64,000 nucleotides of DNA from Bordetella parapertussis. GTDB lineage: Bacteria > Pseudomonadota > Gammaproteobacteria > Burkholderiales > SG8-41. The position numbers and the translations under genes were made by a program. The stretch's first letter is position 1. Each line of letters starts with the position of its first letter. The DNA is taken from positions 1 to 64,000 of the forward strand of contig CAMBSS010000001.1 in NCBI GenBank assembly GCA_945870465.1. Reading direction: 5' to 3'. The notes under the pieces are model-generated. The model was not told where the DNA came from, searched no databases, and saw nothing but the letters and a program-made list of their open reading frames with translations. Below are positions 24,402-32,543 of the stretch, piece after piece.

Positions 24402-24965
24402 TTGCCCCGCATTGACCTTGCCGATTTGCCGTTGCGCCGTACGCTGCCGTTCATGCGCGTGCCAGGCCCGCAGGAACGCGCCGCTTCGCGCGTGGGTGTG
24501 GTCGGCATTCCGTTCGATTGCGGCGCCCATCCCATCCGCGTCGGCGCGCGCCTAGGCCCCGCGGCGGCGGACACTGTTGCCGGCCAGATCCAATGCGCGA
24601 TCAGCACCATGCCGGCCGCGGTGCCGAACATCCAGGCCGGGCGCCTGCGCGGGCTCGGCATCGCTGGCAAAAAACGTTCGACCGCAATACCCGACTTGCC
24701 GACCATGGCGGAAGCCGGCGTCAAAGGCGTTGAAGGCGAAAACTGGAACGGCGTGCTCGCGCCGACCGGCGTGCCGCCGGCCATCCTCGCAGTGCTGAAC
24801 CGCGAGATCGTCAAGGCGGTCAACCAGCCGCAAACCCGCGAACGCTTCGCGACGTTTTCGCTCGAGGCGATCTCTTCTACTCCCGAGGAGTTCCGCAAAG
24901 TGATCGACTTCGAACTCAAACGCTGGGCCGAAGTCGTAAAAGCCGCCAACATCCAGGCCGAATAG
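24402..24965 (+). CDS. Chimeric ORF: agmatinase-like N-terminus fused to Bug C-terminal half
   Basis: Residues 1 to about 53 read like the start of an agmatinase/arginase-family ureohydrolase, including VGVVGIPFDCGAHPIRVGAR followed by LGP. From about residue 55 the sequence is the second lobe of a Bug binding protein: DTVAGQIQCAISTMPAAVPN, then SEAG-type hinge MAEAGVKGVEGENWNGVLAP, then the family end FELKRWAEVVKAANIQAE. The join is near nt 24560. The fusion lacks the metal ligands of the ureohydrolase and also lacks the signal peptide and first lobe of the binding protein, so neither function is likely. The start is a TTG with GGGAG upstream. It is best read as a deletion product that happens to keep frame. 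Confidence 0.75.
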   Translation: MPRIDLADLPLRRTLPFMRVPGPQERAASRVGVVGIPFDCGAHPIRVGARLGPAAADTVAGQIQCAISTMPAAVPNIQAGRLRGLGIAGKKRSTAIPDLPTMAEAGVKGVEGENWNGVLAPTGVPPAILAVLNREIVKAVNQPQTRERFATFSLEAISSTPEEFRKVIDFELKRWAEVVKAANIQAE

Positions 24966-24973
24966 AGATCAAC

Positions 24974-26152
24974 ATGATAGACAAGAAAAATATGAAGCGC
25001 GACACCATCACGACGCACGCCGGGCGCGACCCGCAGCGCTACGCCGGGCTCGTCAACACGCCGGTGTTCCGCGGGTCGACGGTGTTGTTTCCGGACGTCG
25101 AAACCTACGAGAACCGCGATCCCGACAATTACAAATCCATGCGCTATGGCGTCCACGGCACGCCGACCACGTTTGCGCTCGAAGAGGCTGTCGCACAGCT
25201 AGAAGGCGGCTACGCAGCGGTGGCAGTTCCTTCCGGACTCGCCGCCATCGTCGTCGCGCTCGTACCTTACGCAAAACAGGGCGCCCACATCCTGATGGTC
25301 GATTCGGTCTACGGACCCGCGCGCAACTTTTGCGAAAAACGCTTAAAACCGTTCGGCGTCGAAATCGAGTATTACGATCCGCTGGTGGGCGGCACTATCG
25401 CCAGACTGATCCGCCCCAACACCACTGCCGTGTACTGCGAAGCACCGGGCTCGCTCACGTTCGAGATGCAGGACCTGCCAGCCATCGCCGCCGCCGCACA
25501 CGCCAAAAACATCCCGGTGCTCGCCGACAATACCTGGGGCACGCCGTATTTCTTCCGCTCGTTCGAGTACGGCGTCGACGTGTCCATCCACGCCGGCACC
25601 AAGTACATCGTCGGCCACTCCGACGCGCTGATGGGGCTGGTCGTCACCAATGAAAAAAACTGGCTGCCGGTGCGCCGCGCGGTCGCCGATTTCGGCTACT
25701 GCGTGAGCCCCGATGACTGCTACCTGGCGCTGCGCGGTCTGCGCACGATAGGTGTGCGCATGCACCACCAGCAGCAAAGTGCACTGAAGGTCGCGCGCTG
25801 GCTTGAGAAGCGACCCGAAGTGCTGCGCGTGCTGTATCCGGCGCTGGAAAGCGATCCCGGCCACGCGCTGTGGAAACGCGATTTCACGGGTGCGGCGTCA
25901 CTGTTCGGCGTCGTCCTCAAACCGGTGCCCGACGATGCGGTCGCCGACATGATCGACGAACTCAAACTCTTCGGCATCGGATCAAGCTGGGGCGGGTTCG
26001 AAAGCCTGTGCATACGCGCGAACCCGGCGAAAGGACGCACGGCGACGAAGTGGAGCCCCGGCGGGCCGCTGATCCGCCTGCATATCGGGCTCGAAGACAC
26101 CGACGACCTGATCGCCGACCTCACACGCGGACTGGCGCGCCTCGCCGCATGA
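24974..26152 (+). CDS. metC: Cystathionine beta-lyase
   Basis: This 392-residue PLP enzyme of the Cys/Met-metabolism family carries the Schiff-base lysine Lys210 in SIHAGTKYIVGHSD, the same number as in E. coli MetC. Conserved pieces include VPSGLAAIVVAL near residue 80, the cofactor-binding DNTWGTPYFF, and the specificity end WSPGGPLIRLHIGLED. It cleaves cystathionine to homocysteine, pyruvate and ammonia, or acts as a general C-S lyase. It lies 8 nt after the chimeric ORF and overlaps the next gene by ATGA, so it is co-translated with a small membrane protein. A catabolic C-S lyase role is possible. Confidence 0.9.
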   Translation: MIDKKNMKRDTITTHAGRDPQRYAGLVNTPVFRGSTVLFPDVETYENRDPDNYKSMRYGVHGTPTTFALEEAVAQLEGGYAAVAVPSGLAAIVVALVPYAKQGAHILMVDSVYGPARNFCEKRLKPFGVEIEYYDPLVGGTIARLIRPNTTAVYCEAPGSLTFEMQDLPAIAAAAHAKNIPVLADNTWGTPYFFRSFEYGVDVSIHAGTKYIVGHSDALMGLVVTNEKNWLPVRRAVADFGYCVSPDDCYLALRGLRTIGVRMHHQQQSALKVARWLEKRPEVLRVLYPALESDPGHALWKRDFTGAASLFGVVLKPVPDDAVADMIDELKLFGIGSSWGGFESLCIRANPAKGRTATKWSPGGPLIRLHIGLEDTDDLIADLTRGLARLAA

Positions 26153-26682
26153 GCGAACCGGCCGCGGCGCCATCGCGCGACGAGAAAGTCCTCAACGGAC
26201 TGCTGCTCGCCGTGCTGTTCATTGCCGGTGTCGTGCTGGTGCGCGAAGGTCCGCATTTCGACAACGTGCTCGACGGCTGGCCGTTTTTTACGGCGGCATT
26301 TTTTACCGGCACGCTGCTCGGCTTTCTGTGCTGGACATTCACTTTCGGCGGCAAGTTCACGCTCAAATTTACCGGGTCGTACCGTCTGCCGTGGCTGGCC
26401 GCGCTGGTGCTGGGCCTGATAACCACCTCCTCCGTTTCCTATATCAACCGGACGTTCGCGGCGCCGCCCGACCGCACCATCAAGGCGGAAATCGATGGCG
26501 TCGATGAAGGCAAGGGCGACCGCTGGCACCTCAAGGTGAAAATGCCCGACGGCCAGTACAAGCGCCTGCTGATTTCCAAACCGGTTGCGGACGCGCTGAA
26601 AACCGCGACCATGGTGAACATCGGCATCGCGCGCGGCGCGCTCGGCTACGACCTGATGGCGAAATTCGAACCGGCGAGCTGA
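26149..26682 (+). CDS. Small membrane protein, function unknown
   Basis: This 177-residue protein starts at ATG 26149, overlapping the metC stop; a longer open frame inside metC is a shadow. There are three probable transmembrane helices in the first 95 residues: LLLAVLFIAGVVLV, then a glycine/aromatic-rich segment FFTAAFFTGTLLGFLCW, then LAALVLGLITTSSV. They are followed by a soluble, charged C-terminal domain of about 80 residues. I do not recognise the family. The overlap with metC means translation is coupled to it, but that does not establish a shared function. Confidence 0.7.
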   Translation: MSEPAAAPSRDEKVLNGLLLAVLFIAGVVLVREGPHFDNVLDGWPFFTAAFFTGTLLGFLCWTFTFGGKFTLKFTGSYRLPWLAALVLGLITTSSVSYINRTFAAPPDRTIKAEIDGVDEGKGDRWHLKVKMPDGQYKRLLISKPVADALKTATMVNIGIARGALGYDLMAKFEPAS

Positions 26683-26751
26683 AATTCCCGGCCGCGCTTC
26701 AGCCATAAAACCCGAGGGGAGCCGGCATGTTCAGCAACTACCTTTCCCAGC

Positions 26752-27033
26752 GTAATCAAGCCGATCACTCTGCCCGCCAACAGCTATCCGCGGCAACCGC
26801 TGGACATCGCCACCGTGGGATCGTGGTCGTTCGTGCTGGCGCGGCCGACGCTGCCGGACGACGTCGCCTATCGCATGGCCAGCGCGCTGCACCAGGGCGC
26901 AGCCGCGTTAGGCAAAAGGCTCGAGCAGGCGCGCGAATCGACGCTCGCCAACACACTGGCCGCGGCACCCGACGTCAATCTCATCCACCCGGGCGTGCAG
27001 AAGTACATGCGAGTCATCGGGGCGCTGAAATAA
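26752..27033 (+). pseudogene. Truncated TAXI-family TRAP solute-binding protein (C-terminus)
   Basis: The frame reads VIKPITLPANSYPRQPLDIA, then VGSWSFVLARPTLPDDVAYR, ending NLIHPGVQKYMRVIGALK. This is the C-terminal quarter of the TAXI family, periplasmic TRAP-transporter receptors of about 320 residues. The rest is absent and no proper start exists; the nearest in-frame start is GTG 26815. An ATG with GAGGGGAG upstream at 26727 is in another frame and gives no recognisable protein. It is therefore a 5'-truncated relic. Confidence 0.7.
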
Positions 27034-27040
27034 GCAGCGA

Positions 27041-28576
27041 TCAGGTCTTGCCGTAGCCGCCGCCGCCCGCGGTCTCCATCACTACGCGGTCGCCTTTTTT
27101 CAGCACCCAGTGGTCGGCGGGATTGATCGGCTTGCCGTTCAACAGCAGGGCGCCGACCTTGCCCGCATTGCCGCCAAATATGCCCTGCGGTGCGGTGCGA
27201 AAGCGCGTCATGATCATCGACGCCATCATCGGCGAATCGGCCACCACCTCGACTTCGAAACGCAGCCCGTTGCCGCCCTGATGCTTGCCGGGGCCGCCGC
27301 TGCCGCGCCGTATGCTGCGTTCGATCACACGCAGCGGCGCCATCTGCTCGAAAACCTCGATCGGCGTGTTGGAGAGGTTCGACGGAAATGACAGCATGGT
27401 GTAACCGTTGCGGTGCTTGGTCGCGCCCTGCCCCGCGTTCATGAAGTTGACTGCGGCATAGGGACGGCCCTGGTGTTCACCGGTGACGGTGATCGATGAG
27501 TTGGAAGAGCCTTCGGCAATCGCGCGTTCCGGCAACACGTCAGCGAGCGCCATCATGATCGCCGGCACCATCATGTGGCCTATCATGCCGCGCCCGCCGC
27601 TTGCCGCCGGATATGTCGGGTTGAAAATCGAGCCGAGCGGCGCCGAAGTCGTGATCGGCGTGAAACTGCCTTCGTTGTTCGGCACGTCGGGACACAGCAG
27701 CGCCTTCACCGCGAACGCCGAATAAGCGAACGTGTAGATCGGCACTACGTTGACCGCGCGCGGCACCTGCGCGCTCGAACCCGTGTAGTCGATGGCGAGC
27801 TTCTCACCTTTGACCGTAATCGTACAATTGATCAATATCGGTTCCTCAAAACCGTCGTGCTGGGTCTGCGCGTGGTACACGCCGTCCGGCACCGCGCGTA
27901 TGCTTTTGCGCATCGCAGCTTCGGAACGGCGGCGAATTTCAATGCCCAGCGCGTTGAGATCGATGTCGCGCAACAAAGGCTGCAGGCGTTCTTCCAGCAT
28001 TTTGCATGCAGCGACCTGCGCCCAGATGTCGCCCAGCGTCTGCTCGGGCACGCGCACGTTCTGCCCTATCATGTCGAGCAGGCCCTGGTCGGGCTTGCCG
28101 GCGTTGATGAGTTTCAGCTGCGGTATCTGCAGGCCTTCCTCGAAAATGTCACGGATGCCCGCGTTGCGGATGCGCCCGCCGATGTCCGGCATATGGCTCA
28201 CCACCGCGGCGAACGCGACGATCTTGCCTTTGTGAAATATCGGCATCGCGATGTTCACGTCGTGGATGTGGCCGGTGCCCATCCACGGATCGTTGGTGAT
28301 CATCACGTCGCCGGGTTTCAGCGTGCGCGCCGGAAATTTTTTCAGGAAGTGCTTGACCGTCGCCGGCAGCGTGCCGATAAACGACGGGATGGACAGCACC
28401 GACTGCGCGATCGAATGGCCTTCAGCGTCGGTGAGCACCACCGCGAAGTCGTTCGCTTCGCGCACCAGCACCGAGAACGAGGTGCGCACGAATGCGGCGG
28501 ACGCCTCGTCGACCATGCTGACCAGGCGCTTCCACTGGATTTCCAGCGAGACGGGATCGAGTTTCATTTTTTTCAT
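27041..28576 (-). CDS. hyuB: Hydantoinase B / oxoprolinase family protein (HyuB)
   Basis: This 511-residue protein starts at ATG 28576, overlapping the hyuA stop by ATGA. Conserved pieces include SLEIQWKRLVSMVDEAS at the N-terminus, ITNDPWMGTGHIHDVNIAMP near residue 85, and the glycine-rich end IRRGSGGPGKHQGGNG. It pairs with HyuA to form an ATP-dependent cyclic-amide hydrolase or carboxylase (N-methylhydantoinase, 5-oxoprolinase or acetophenone-carboxylase type). The substrate cannot be told from sequence. Length is near that of the isolated B subunit (about 520-580). An upstream 30-kDa open frame on the same strand is hyuA shadow. Confidence 0.9.
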   Translation of the reverse strand: MKKMKLDPVSLEIQWKRLVSMVDEASAAFVRTSFSVLVREANDFAVVLTDAEGHSIAQSVLSIPSFIGTLPATVKHFLKKFPARTLKPGDVMITNDPWMGTGHIHDVNIAMPIFHKGKIVAFAAVVSHMPDIGGRIRNAGIRDIFEEGLQIPQLKLINAGKPDQGLLDMIGQNVRVPEQTLGDIWAQVAACKMLEERLQPLLRDIDLNALGIEIRRRSEAAMRKSIRAVPDGVYHAQTQHDGFEEPILINCTITVKGEKLAIDYTGSSAQVPRAVNVVPIYTFAYSAFAVKALLCPDVPNNEGSFTPITTSAPLGSIFNPTYPAASGGRGMIGHMMVPAIMMALADVLPERAIAEGSSNSSITVTGEHQGRPYAAVNFMNAGQGATKHRNGYTMLSFPSNLSNTPIEVFEQMAPLRVIERSIRRGSGGPGKHQGGNGLRFEVEVVADSPMMASMIMTRFRTAPQGIFGGNAGKVGALLLNGKPINPADHWVLKKGDRVVMETAGGGGYGKT

Positions 28577-30705
28577 GTAAATTCCTTGATCGTTACCGAT
28601 ACCGTGTAATCGGCGAGTATTTTCACTTCGGCGGCGATCGGCACCACCAAAGTCGATTCGCGCTCTTCCAGAATGACGGGACCGGCGAGCCGGGTGCCGG
28701 GCTTCAGCGAATAACGGTCGTAGACCGGCGCCGGCAGGAATTTTTGTTTCAGCGGATGGAAGATCGAACGCTTGCCGCGCATGATGGGTTTGGTCCCTAC
28801 ACGTGAGTCGCCCCACGCGAAACGGTGGTTTTTCACGACCGATCGGCCGGTCAACCGCCATGTAATCACCTGCGGTGCGGCACCCGGCACGAGATGGCCG
28901 TAGAATTGACGGTAGCTGCGTTCGAATTCCCTGATCAGCGCCGACGACATCGCGGCATTCACTTTACGCCACGGCAGCGTGACCGACACATTGTGGCCCT
29001 GGCCCGCGTAGCGCATCTCGGCGCCTATCCACCACTTGAGGCTGGCATCGCGCGCGCCCGCGGAACTCAATTCCTCTTCGGCATCGGCGCGCATATCGTC
29101 GACTGCATTAGCCACTTTTTTCCAGTCGATTGCAGAAACCAGTGTCGGATTCGACCACGAGCGGTCAACGCGCGCAGGTGCCGCCAGCAAACCAAGGCAG
29201 GAACCAGCGCCCGCGGCTATGGTCGCCAGCACGCGCGGGATCTGCAGCTTGCGGGCGACTTCCACGACGTGCACGGGACCTGCACCGCCGGTTGCCACCA
29301 TCGCGAAACTGCGCGGGTCATGGCCTTTCTCCGCTATATGTATACGCGCGGCAGCAGCCATGTTCTCGTTCACGATGTTGCAAATGCCCCACGCGACTTC
29401 GGTTGCCGTCAATTTGAGTTTGGTCGCGAGCTTTTGTAACGCGGCCTGCGCGAGATCGGTACGCAATTTCATCTCGCCGCCAAGAAAGTTGTCGGGATTG
29501 AGATAGCCGAGCATGAGATCGGCGTCCGTCACCGTGGCGCCCATGCCGCCGAGTCCGTAACACGCAGGCCCCGGCACCGCGCCGGAAGACTCCGGCCCGA
29601 CGTTGAGCAAGCCAAGATCGTTGACGTGGGCGATCGAGCCGCCGCCGGCGCCGATCTCGATCAGGTCTATGCTCGGTATCAATATGGGCAGGCCGGACCC
29701 GCGCTTGAAACGCGACACGCGCGCGCATTCGAAACTGTGCGCGATCAGCGGTTCACCGCCGACTGCCACGCAGGCTTTCGCCGTGGTGCCGCCCATGTCG
29801 AACGCGAGGATTTCGGAAATGCCGGTGTTGCGCGCAGTATTCAGCGCCGACAGCACGCCGCCGGCCGGCCCGGATTCGAGCAGCAGGATGGGCGTGTCGG
29901 CGGCCGCCTTGCCCGAAGTAAAGCCGCCGCTGGAAACCATGATCTTCAGCGGCGCACCGGGGGCGAGTTCGTGCACACGCTGGTCGAGCCGGTTCAGATA
30001 CTCGGTCATCAGCGGCTGCACGTATGCGTTGGCGACGGTCGTCGACATACGCTCGTATTCGCGGATCTCGCGCGCGATGCCCGACGAGATCGAAATCGCC
30101 AGCTTGGGAAACCGTTTTTTCACCGCGGTTGCGATCTGCTTCTCGTGCACGTCGTTCACATAGGCGTGCAGCAGGCAGACTGCAACCGCTTCGATGTCGA
30201 GCGTGCCGAGCTGGTCGAGCAGGCCATCGAGTTCGGCTTGCGCCAGGGGTTTGACGACGCTGCCGCTCACGTCGAGCCGCTCATCGACTTCCAGCCGCTT
30301 GTCTTCGGCCACCAGCGGCTGCGGGATTTCAAGGTTCAGGTCATACAGGTCGTAGCGGATTTCACGCGCGATGGTCAGCACGTCGCGCGTGCCTTGCGTG
30401 ACGACGAGACCCGTGCGCGCGCCCTTACGCTCGATCAGCGTGTTGGTGACGAGTGTCGTGCCGTGCACGACGTCATCGACGTCGCGCTTGCCGTCGCCCC
30501 GTGCCGCGGCGATCTGCTTCAGCAGGTCAACCATCACGGTGGTCACCGCTTCGCCCGGATCGTCCGGTGTCGTTAAGGTCTTGCCGACCCAGATGCGGTT
30601 GCCCGGGGAAATGACGGCGAGGCCGTCGGTAAAAGTGCCTCCGATGTCGACCGCGATGCGCACGCGGTCACGCGTCTTCTTTGCTTTGATCACAACAATT
30701 TCCAA
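28573..30705 (-). CDS. hyuA: Hydantoinase A / oxoprolinase family protein (HyuA)
   Basis: This 710-residue protein has an actin-like ATPase fold. The N-terminal phosphate motif RIAVDIGGTFTDGLAV is at about 16-31, the second phosphate loop LAFDMGGTTAKACV lies in the middle, and IGAGGGSIAHV with PGPACYGLGG follow. It uses ATP to phosphorylate the cyclic amide or carbonyl substrate that the B subunit hydrolyses or carboxylates. It is the first gene of the hyuAB pair, and a palindromic repeat lies directly upstream of its start. The gene order A then B with a 4-nt overlap is the normal arrangement. Confidence 0.92.
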   Translation of the reverse strand: MEIVVIKAKKTRDRVRIAVDIGGTFTDGLAVISPGNRIWVGKTLTTPDDPGEAVTTVMVDLLKQIAAARGDGKRDVDDVVHGTTLVTNTLIERKGARTGLVVTQGTRDVLTIAREIRYDLYDLNLEIPQPLVAEDKRLEVDERLDVSGSVVKPLAQAELDGLLDQLGTLDIEAVAVCLLHAYVNDVHEKQIATAVKKRFPKLAISISSGIAREIREYERMSTTVANAYVQPLMTEYLNRLDQRVHELAPGAPLKIMVSSGGFTSGKAAADTPILLLESGPAGGVLSALNTARNTGISEILAFDMGGTTAKACVAVGGEPLIAHSFECARVSRFKRGSGLPILIPSIDLIEIGAGGGSIAHVNDLGLLNVGPESSGAVPGPACYGLGGMGATVTDADLMLGYLNPDNFLGGEMKLRTDLAQAALQKLATKLKLTATEVAWGICNIVNENMAAAARIHIAEKGHDPRSFAMVATGGAGPVHVVEVARKLQIPRVLATIAAGAGSCLGLLAAPARVDRSWSNPTLVSAIDWKKVANAVDDMRADAEEELSSAGARDASLKWWIGAEMRYAGQGHNVSVTLPWRKVNAAMSSALIREFERSYRQFYGHLVPGAAPQVITWRLTGRSVVKNHRFAWGDSRVGTKPIMRGKRSIFHPLKQKFLPAPVYDRYSLKPGTRLAGPVILEERESTLVVPIAAEVKILADYTVSVTIKEFT

Positions 30706-30725
30706 TCAAAAAATCAAACTATTAC

Positions 30726-30875
30726 CCATCTCAAAAATACGACACCGACAAGCAACCGCCGATATACACCGATTAACGCCGATACAATTCCAGACCTTTC
30801 CCCAATCAAGTTCAAGTCCCTTGATCTTATCTGCGTTCATCGGTGTATATCGGCGGTTCCAAACAGTTTTTGAGG
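30726..30875. repeat. Imperfect-palindrome repeat, copy 4
   Basis: The left arm is CCCATCTCAAAAATACGACA, followed by AAGCAACCGCCGATATACAC. The right part reads ATCGGTGTATATCGGCGGTT, then CCAAACAGTTTTTGAGG. The stems CCGCCGATATACACCGAT and ATCGGTGTATATCGGCGG are fully complementary, and this copy carries compensating changes on both arms relative to copy 1 (TATACACC/GGTGTATA). It separates hyuA from the TrmO gene on the minus strand. Confidence 0.88.
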
Positions 30876-30878
30876 CCT

Positions 30879-31349
30879 CTAAAAATAACCGTCCATGAAA
30901 AGCTCCATCCACGGCGGCGTCTTTACATTCTCCATGCGGTCGAACGGCGGCATGTACGGCTTGATGTCGAGCACCGGCGTGCCGTCGAGCGCATCGAGCC
31001 CGCGCACTTTCACCACGTTGCCCTCGATGCCGAGCAATTGCACCGCGGTGATCGCCAGCGGATTCGGCCGGTACTTGGTGCGCTGCGCGAACACGCCCAC
31101 CTCCTGCATATGCTCCTGGCCGCGCGGCTTGCGCAGCAACTGCTTCGCCGGGTCGAAGCCTAGCGCCTTGTCCAGAAAGAACAGGACGAGGATGTGGGAG
31201 AAGGTTTCGAGTCCCTGCAGGCCGTTTGCCAGCTGCGGATCGAGGTGTATCTCGGAGTCGATTTTCGCCCAGCCGCCCTGCGACATTTCGGTCACCGGGC
31301 ATTTGACGGTGCCGATGGAACTTATGGTGAATGTTTTCCTGTCCCGCAT
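30879..31349 (-). CDS. TsaA/TrmO-like tRNA methyltransferase-domain protein
   Basis: This 156-residue protein has the TsaA-like beta-barrel signature: RTKYRPNPLAITAVQLLGI near residue 90, then LDALDGTPVLDIKPYMPPFD. In E. coli TrmO this domain uses S-adenosylmethionine to N6-methylate t6A37 in tRNA. The present protein is the single-domain, short version (E. coli TrmO is 235 residues), so the exact substrate is uncertain. The second ATG (31349) is preferred because GAAAGG then lies at the right distance. The start almost touches the stop of the OYE gene upstream, suggesting co-transcription with it. Confidence 0.8.
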   Translation of the reverse strand: MRDRKTFTISSIGTVKCPVTEMSQGGWAKIDSEIHLDPQLANGLQGLETFSHILVLFFLDKALGFDPAKQLLRKPRGQEHMQEVGVFAQRTKYRPNPLAITAVQLLGIEGNVVKVRGLDALDGTPVLDIKPYMPPFDRMENVKTPPWMELFMDGYF

Positions 31350-31351
31350 GT

Positions 31352-32542
31352 TCATCCTTTCTTTTCAACCACTGCTGCATCTCCCGTGCCGAGCGCGCGT
31401 ATCGCCTCGCGCCGTTTCAGCCACCACGAATACGCGGGCGGCAGCAGTTCGAGGTAATCGTTATAGCCCAGTTCCTTCGCTGCGTGCACCGGCCAGTTGG
31501 GGTTGTACATGAGTTCGCGTGCGAGCGCGATGAGGTCGGCCTGCCCGCTCTGCAGTATGTCTTCCGCCTGCCGCGCTTGGGTGATCAGGCCGACCGCGCA
31601 CGTCATCATTCCCGTATCGCGCTTCACGCGCTCCGCATACGGCACCTGGTAGCCCGGCGTGCGCGGCACGATCGCCATGTTGAGCGGGCCGTTGATGCCG
31701 CCCGATGAACACGTCACCACGTCGACGCCGCGCTTCTTGAGTTCACCGGCCAGCACGACGGTATCGTCCATGTCCCACGCGCCGCCGTCGCCGTCGACCG
31801 CCGAGACGCGAAAGAACAGCGGCTTGTCCTGCGGCCACACCGCGCGCACCGTTTCAGCGACTTCGAGCGCGAAACGCATGCGGCCATTGAGATCGCCGCC
31901 GTAGGCGTCGCTGCGCTTGTTCGCGAGCGGCGACAAAAACTGGTGGATCAAATAGCCGTGTGCGCCGTGGATTTCGCAGATATCGAAACCCGCGTTGAGG
32001 CTGCGCTGCGCCGCTTCGCGCCATGCCGTCAATATCGTCTTGATGTCATCCGCAGAGATTTCGAGCGGCGCCGGCGCGTCCGCGCGCGGCGGGATTGCGC
32101 TGGGCGACACGCCGCGCCAGGGCGGCATGCCGTTCTTCGCGTCTTCATCAGTCAGCGGCTTGAAATTCGTCCACGGCGGACCGCACGATGCCTTGCGTCC
32201 CGCATGGCCAAGCTGGATGGCGGGGATGGAGCCATTCTGGCGCAGGAAATCCGTGATGCGGTGATACATGGGCGTAAAACGGTCGGCGTAGATACCGGCG
32301 CAACCATAGGTTTTGCGCGCACGCTCTTCAACCGCGGTTTCTTCGCAGAACACGACGGCCGCGCCGCCGAGCGCGAACTTGCCGAGATGCACGAGGTGCC
32401 AGTCGGTCGGCCCGCCCTCCGCCGACGAGTACTGGCACATCGGCGACACGACGACGCGGTTGCGCACCGTGAGCCCGCGCAGCGCAAGCGGAGTAAACAG
32501 CAGCGGCGGCGCACTGCCGCCAGGCGAAATTGCCGCGTCCAC
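31352..32542 (-). CDS. NADH:flavin oxidoreductase, YqjM-like old yellow enzyme
   Basis: This 396-residue FMN barrel enzyme has the redox-tuning Cys36 in VVSPMCQYSS (equivalent to YqjM Cys26) and the substrate histidines in EIHGAHGYLIHQFLSPLAN. It has RVSAVDGDGGAW instead of the shorter loop in the paralogue at 5622. The C-terminal LLPPAYSWWLKRRE is also seen in the truncated gene at the left edge. It should reduce activated alkenes of imported metabolites. It sits 1 nt downstream of the aminotransferase stop, in an apparent minus-strand run of eight genes. The N-terminus carries an extra glycine/proline-rich dozen residues. Confidence 0.92.
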   Translation of the reverse strand: MDAAISPGGSAPPLLFTPLALRGLTVRNRVVVSPMCQYSSAEGGPTDWHLVHLGKFALGGAAVVFCEETAVEERARKTYGCAGIYADRFTPMYHRITDFLRQNGSIPAIQLGHAGRKASCGPPWTNFKPLTDEDAKNGMPPWRGVSPSAIPPRADAPAPLEISADDIKTILTAWREAAQRSLNAGFDICEIHGAHGYLIHQFLSPLANKRSDAYGGDLNGRMRFALEVAETVRAVWPQDKPLFFRVSAVDGDGGAWDMDDTVVLAGELKKRGVDVVTCSSGGINGPLNMAIVPRTPGYQVPYAERVKRDTGMMTCAVGLITQARQAEDILQSGQADLIALARELMYNPNWPVHAAKELGYNDYLELLPPAYSWWLKRREAIRALGTGDAAVVEKKG

Positions 32543-32543
32543 C

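Noticed and set aside
25870..26148. Extension of the small membrane-protein frame back into metC
   Set aside because: The first 90 residues are antipattern shadow; the protein with helices begins at the ATG overlapping the metC stop.
26727..27056. Frame from ATG 26727 with a good GAGGGGAG ribosome site
   Set aside because: The encoded residues are arginine/alanine-rich without pattern, whereas the other frame over the same bases gives a clear TAXI C-terminus.
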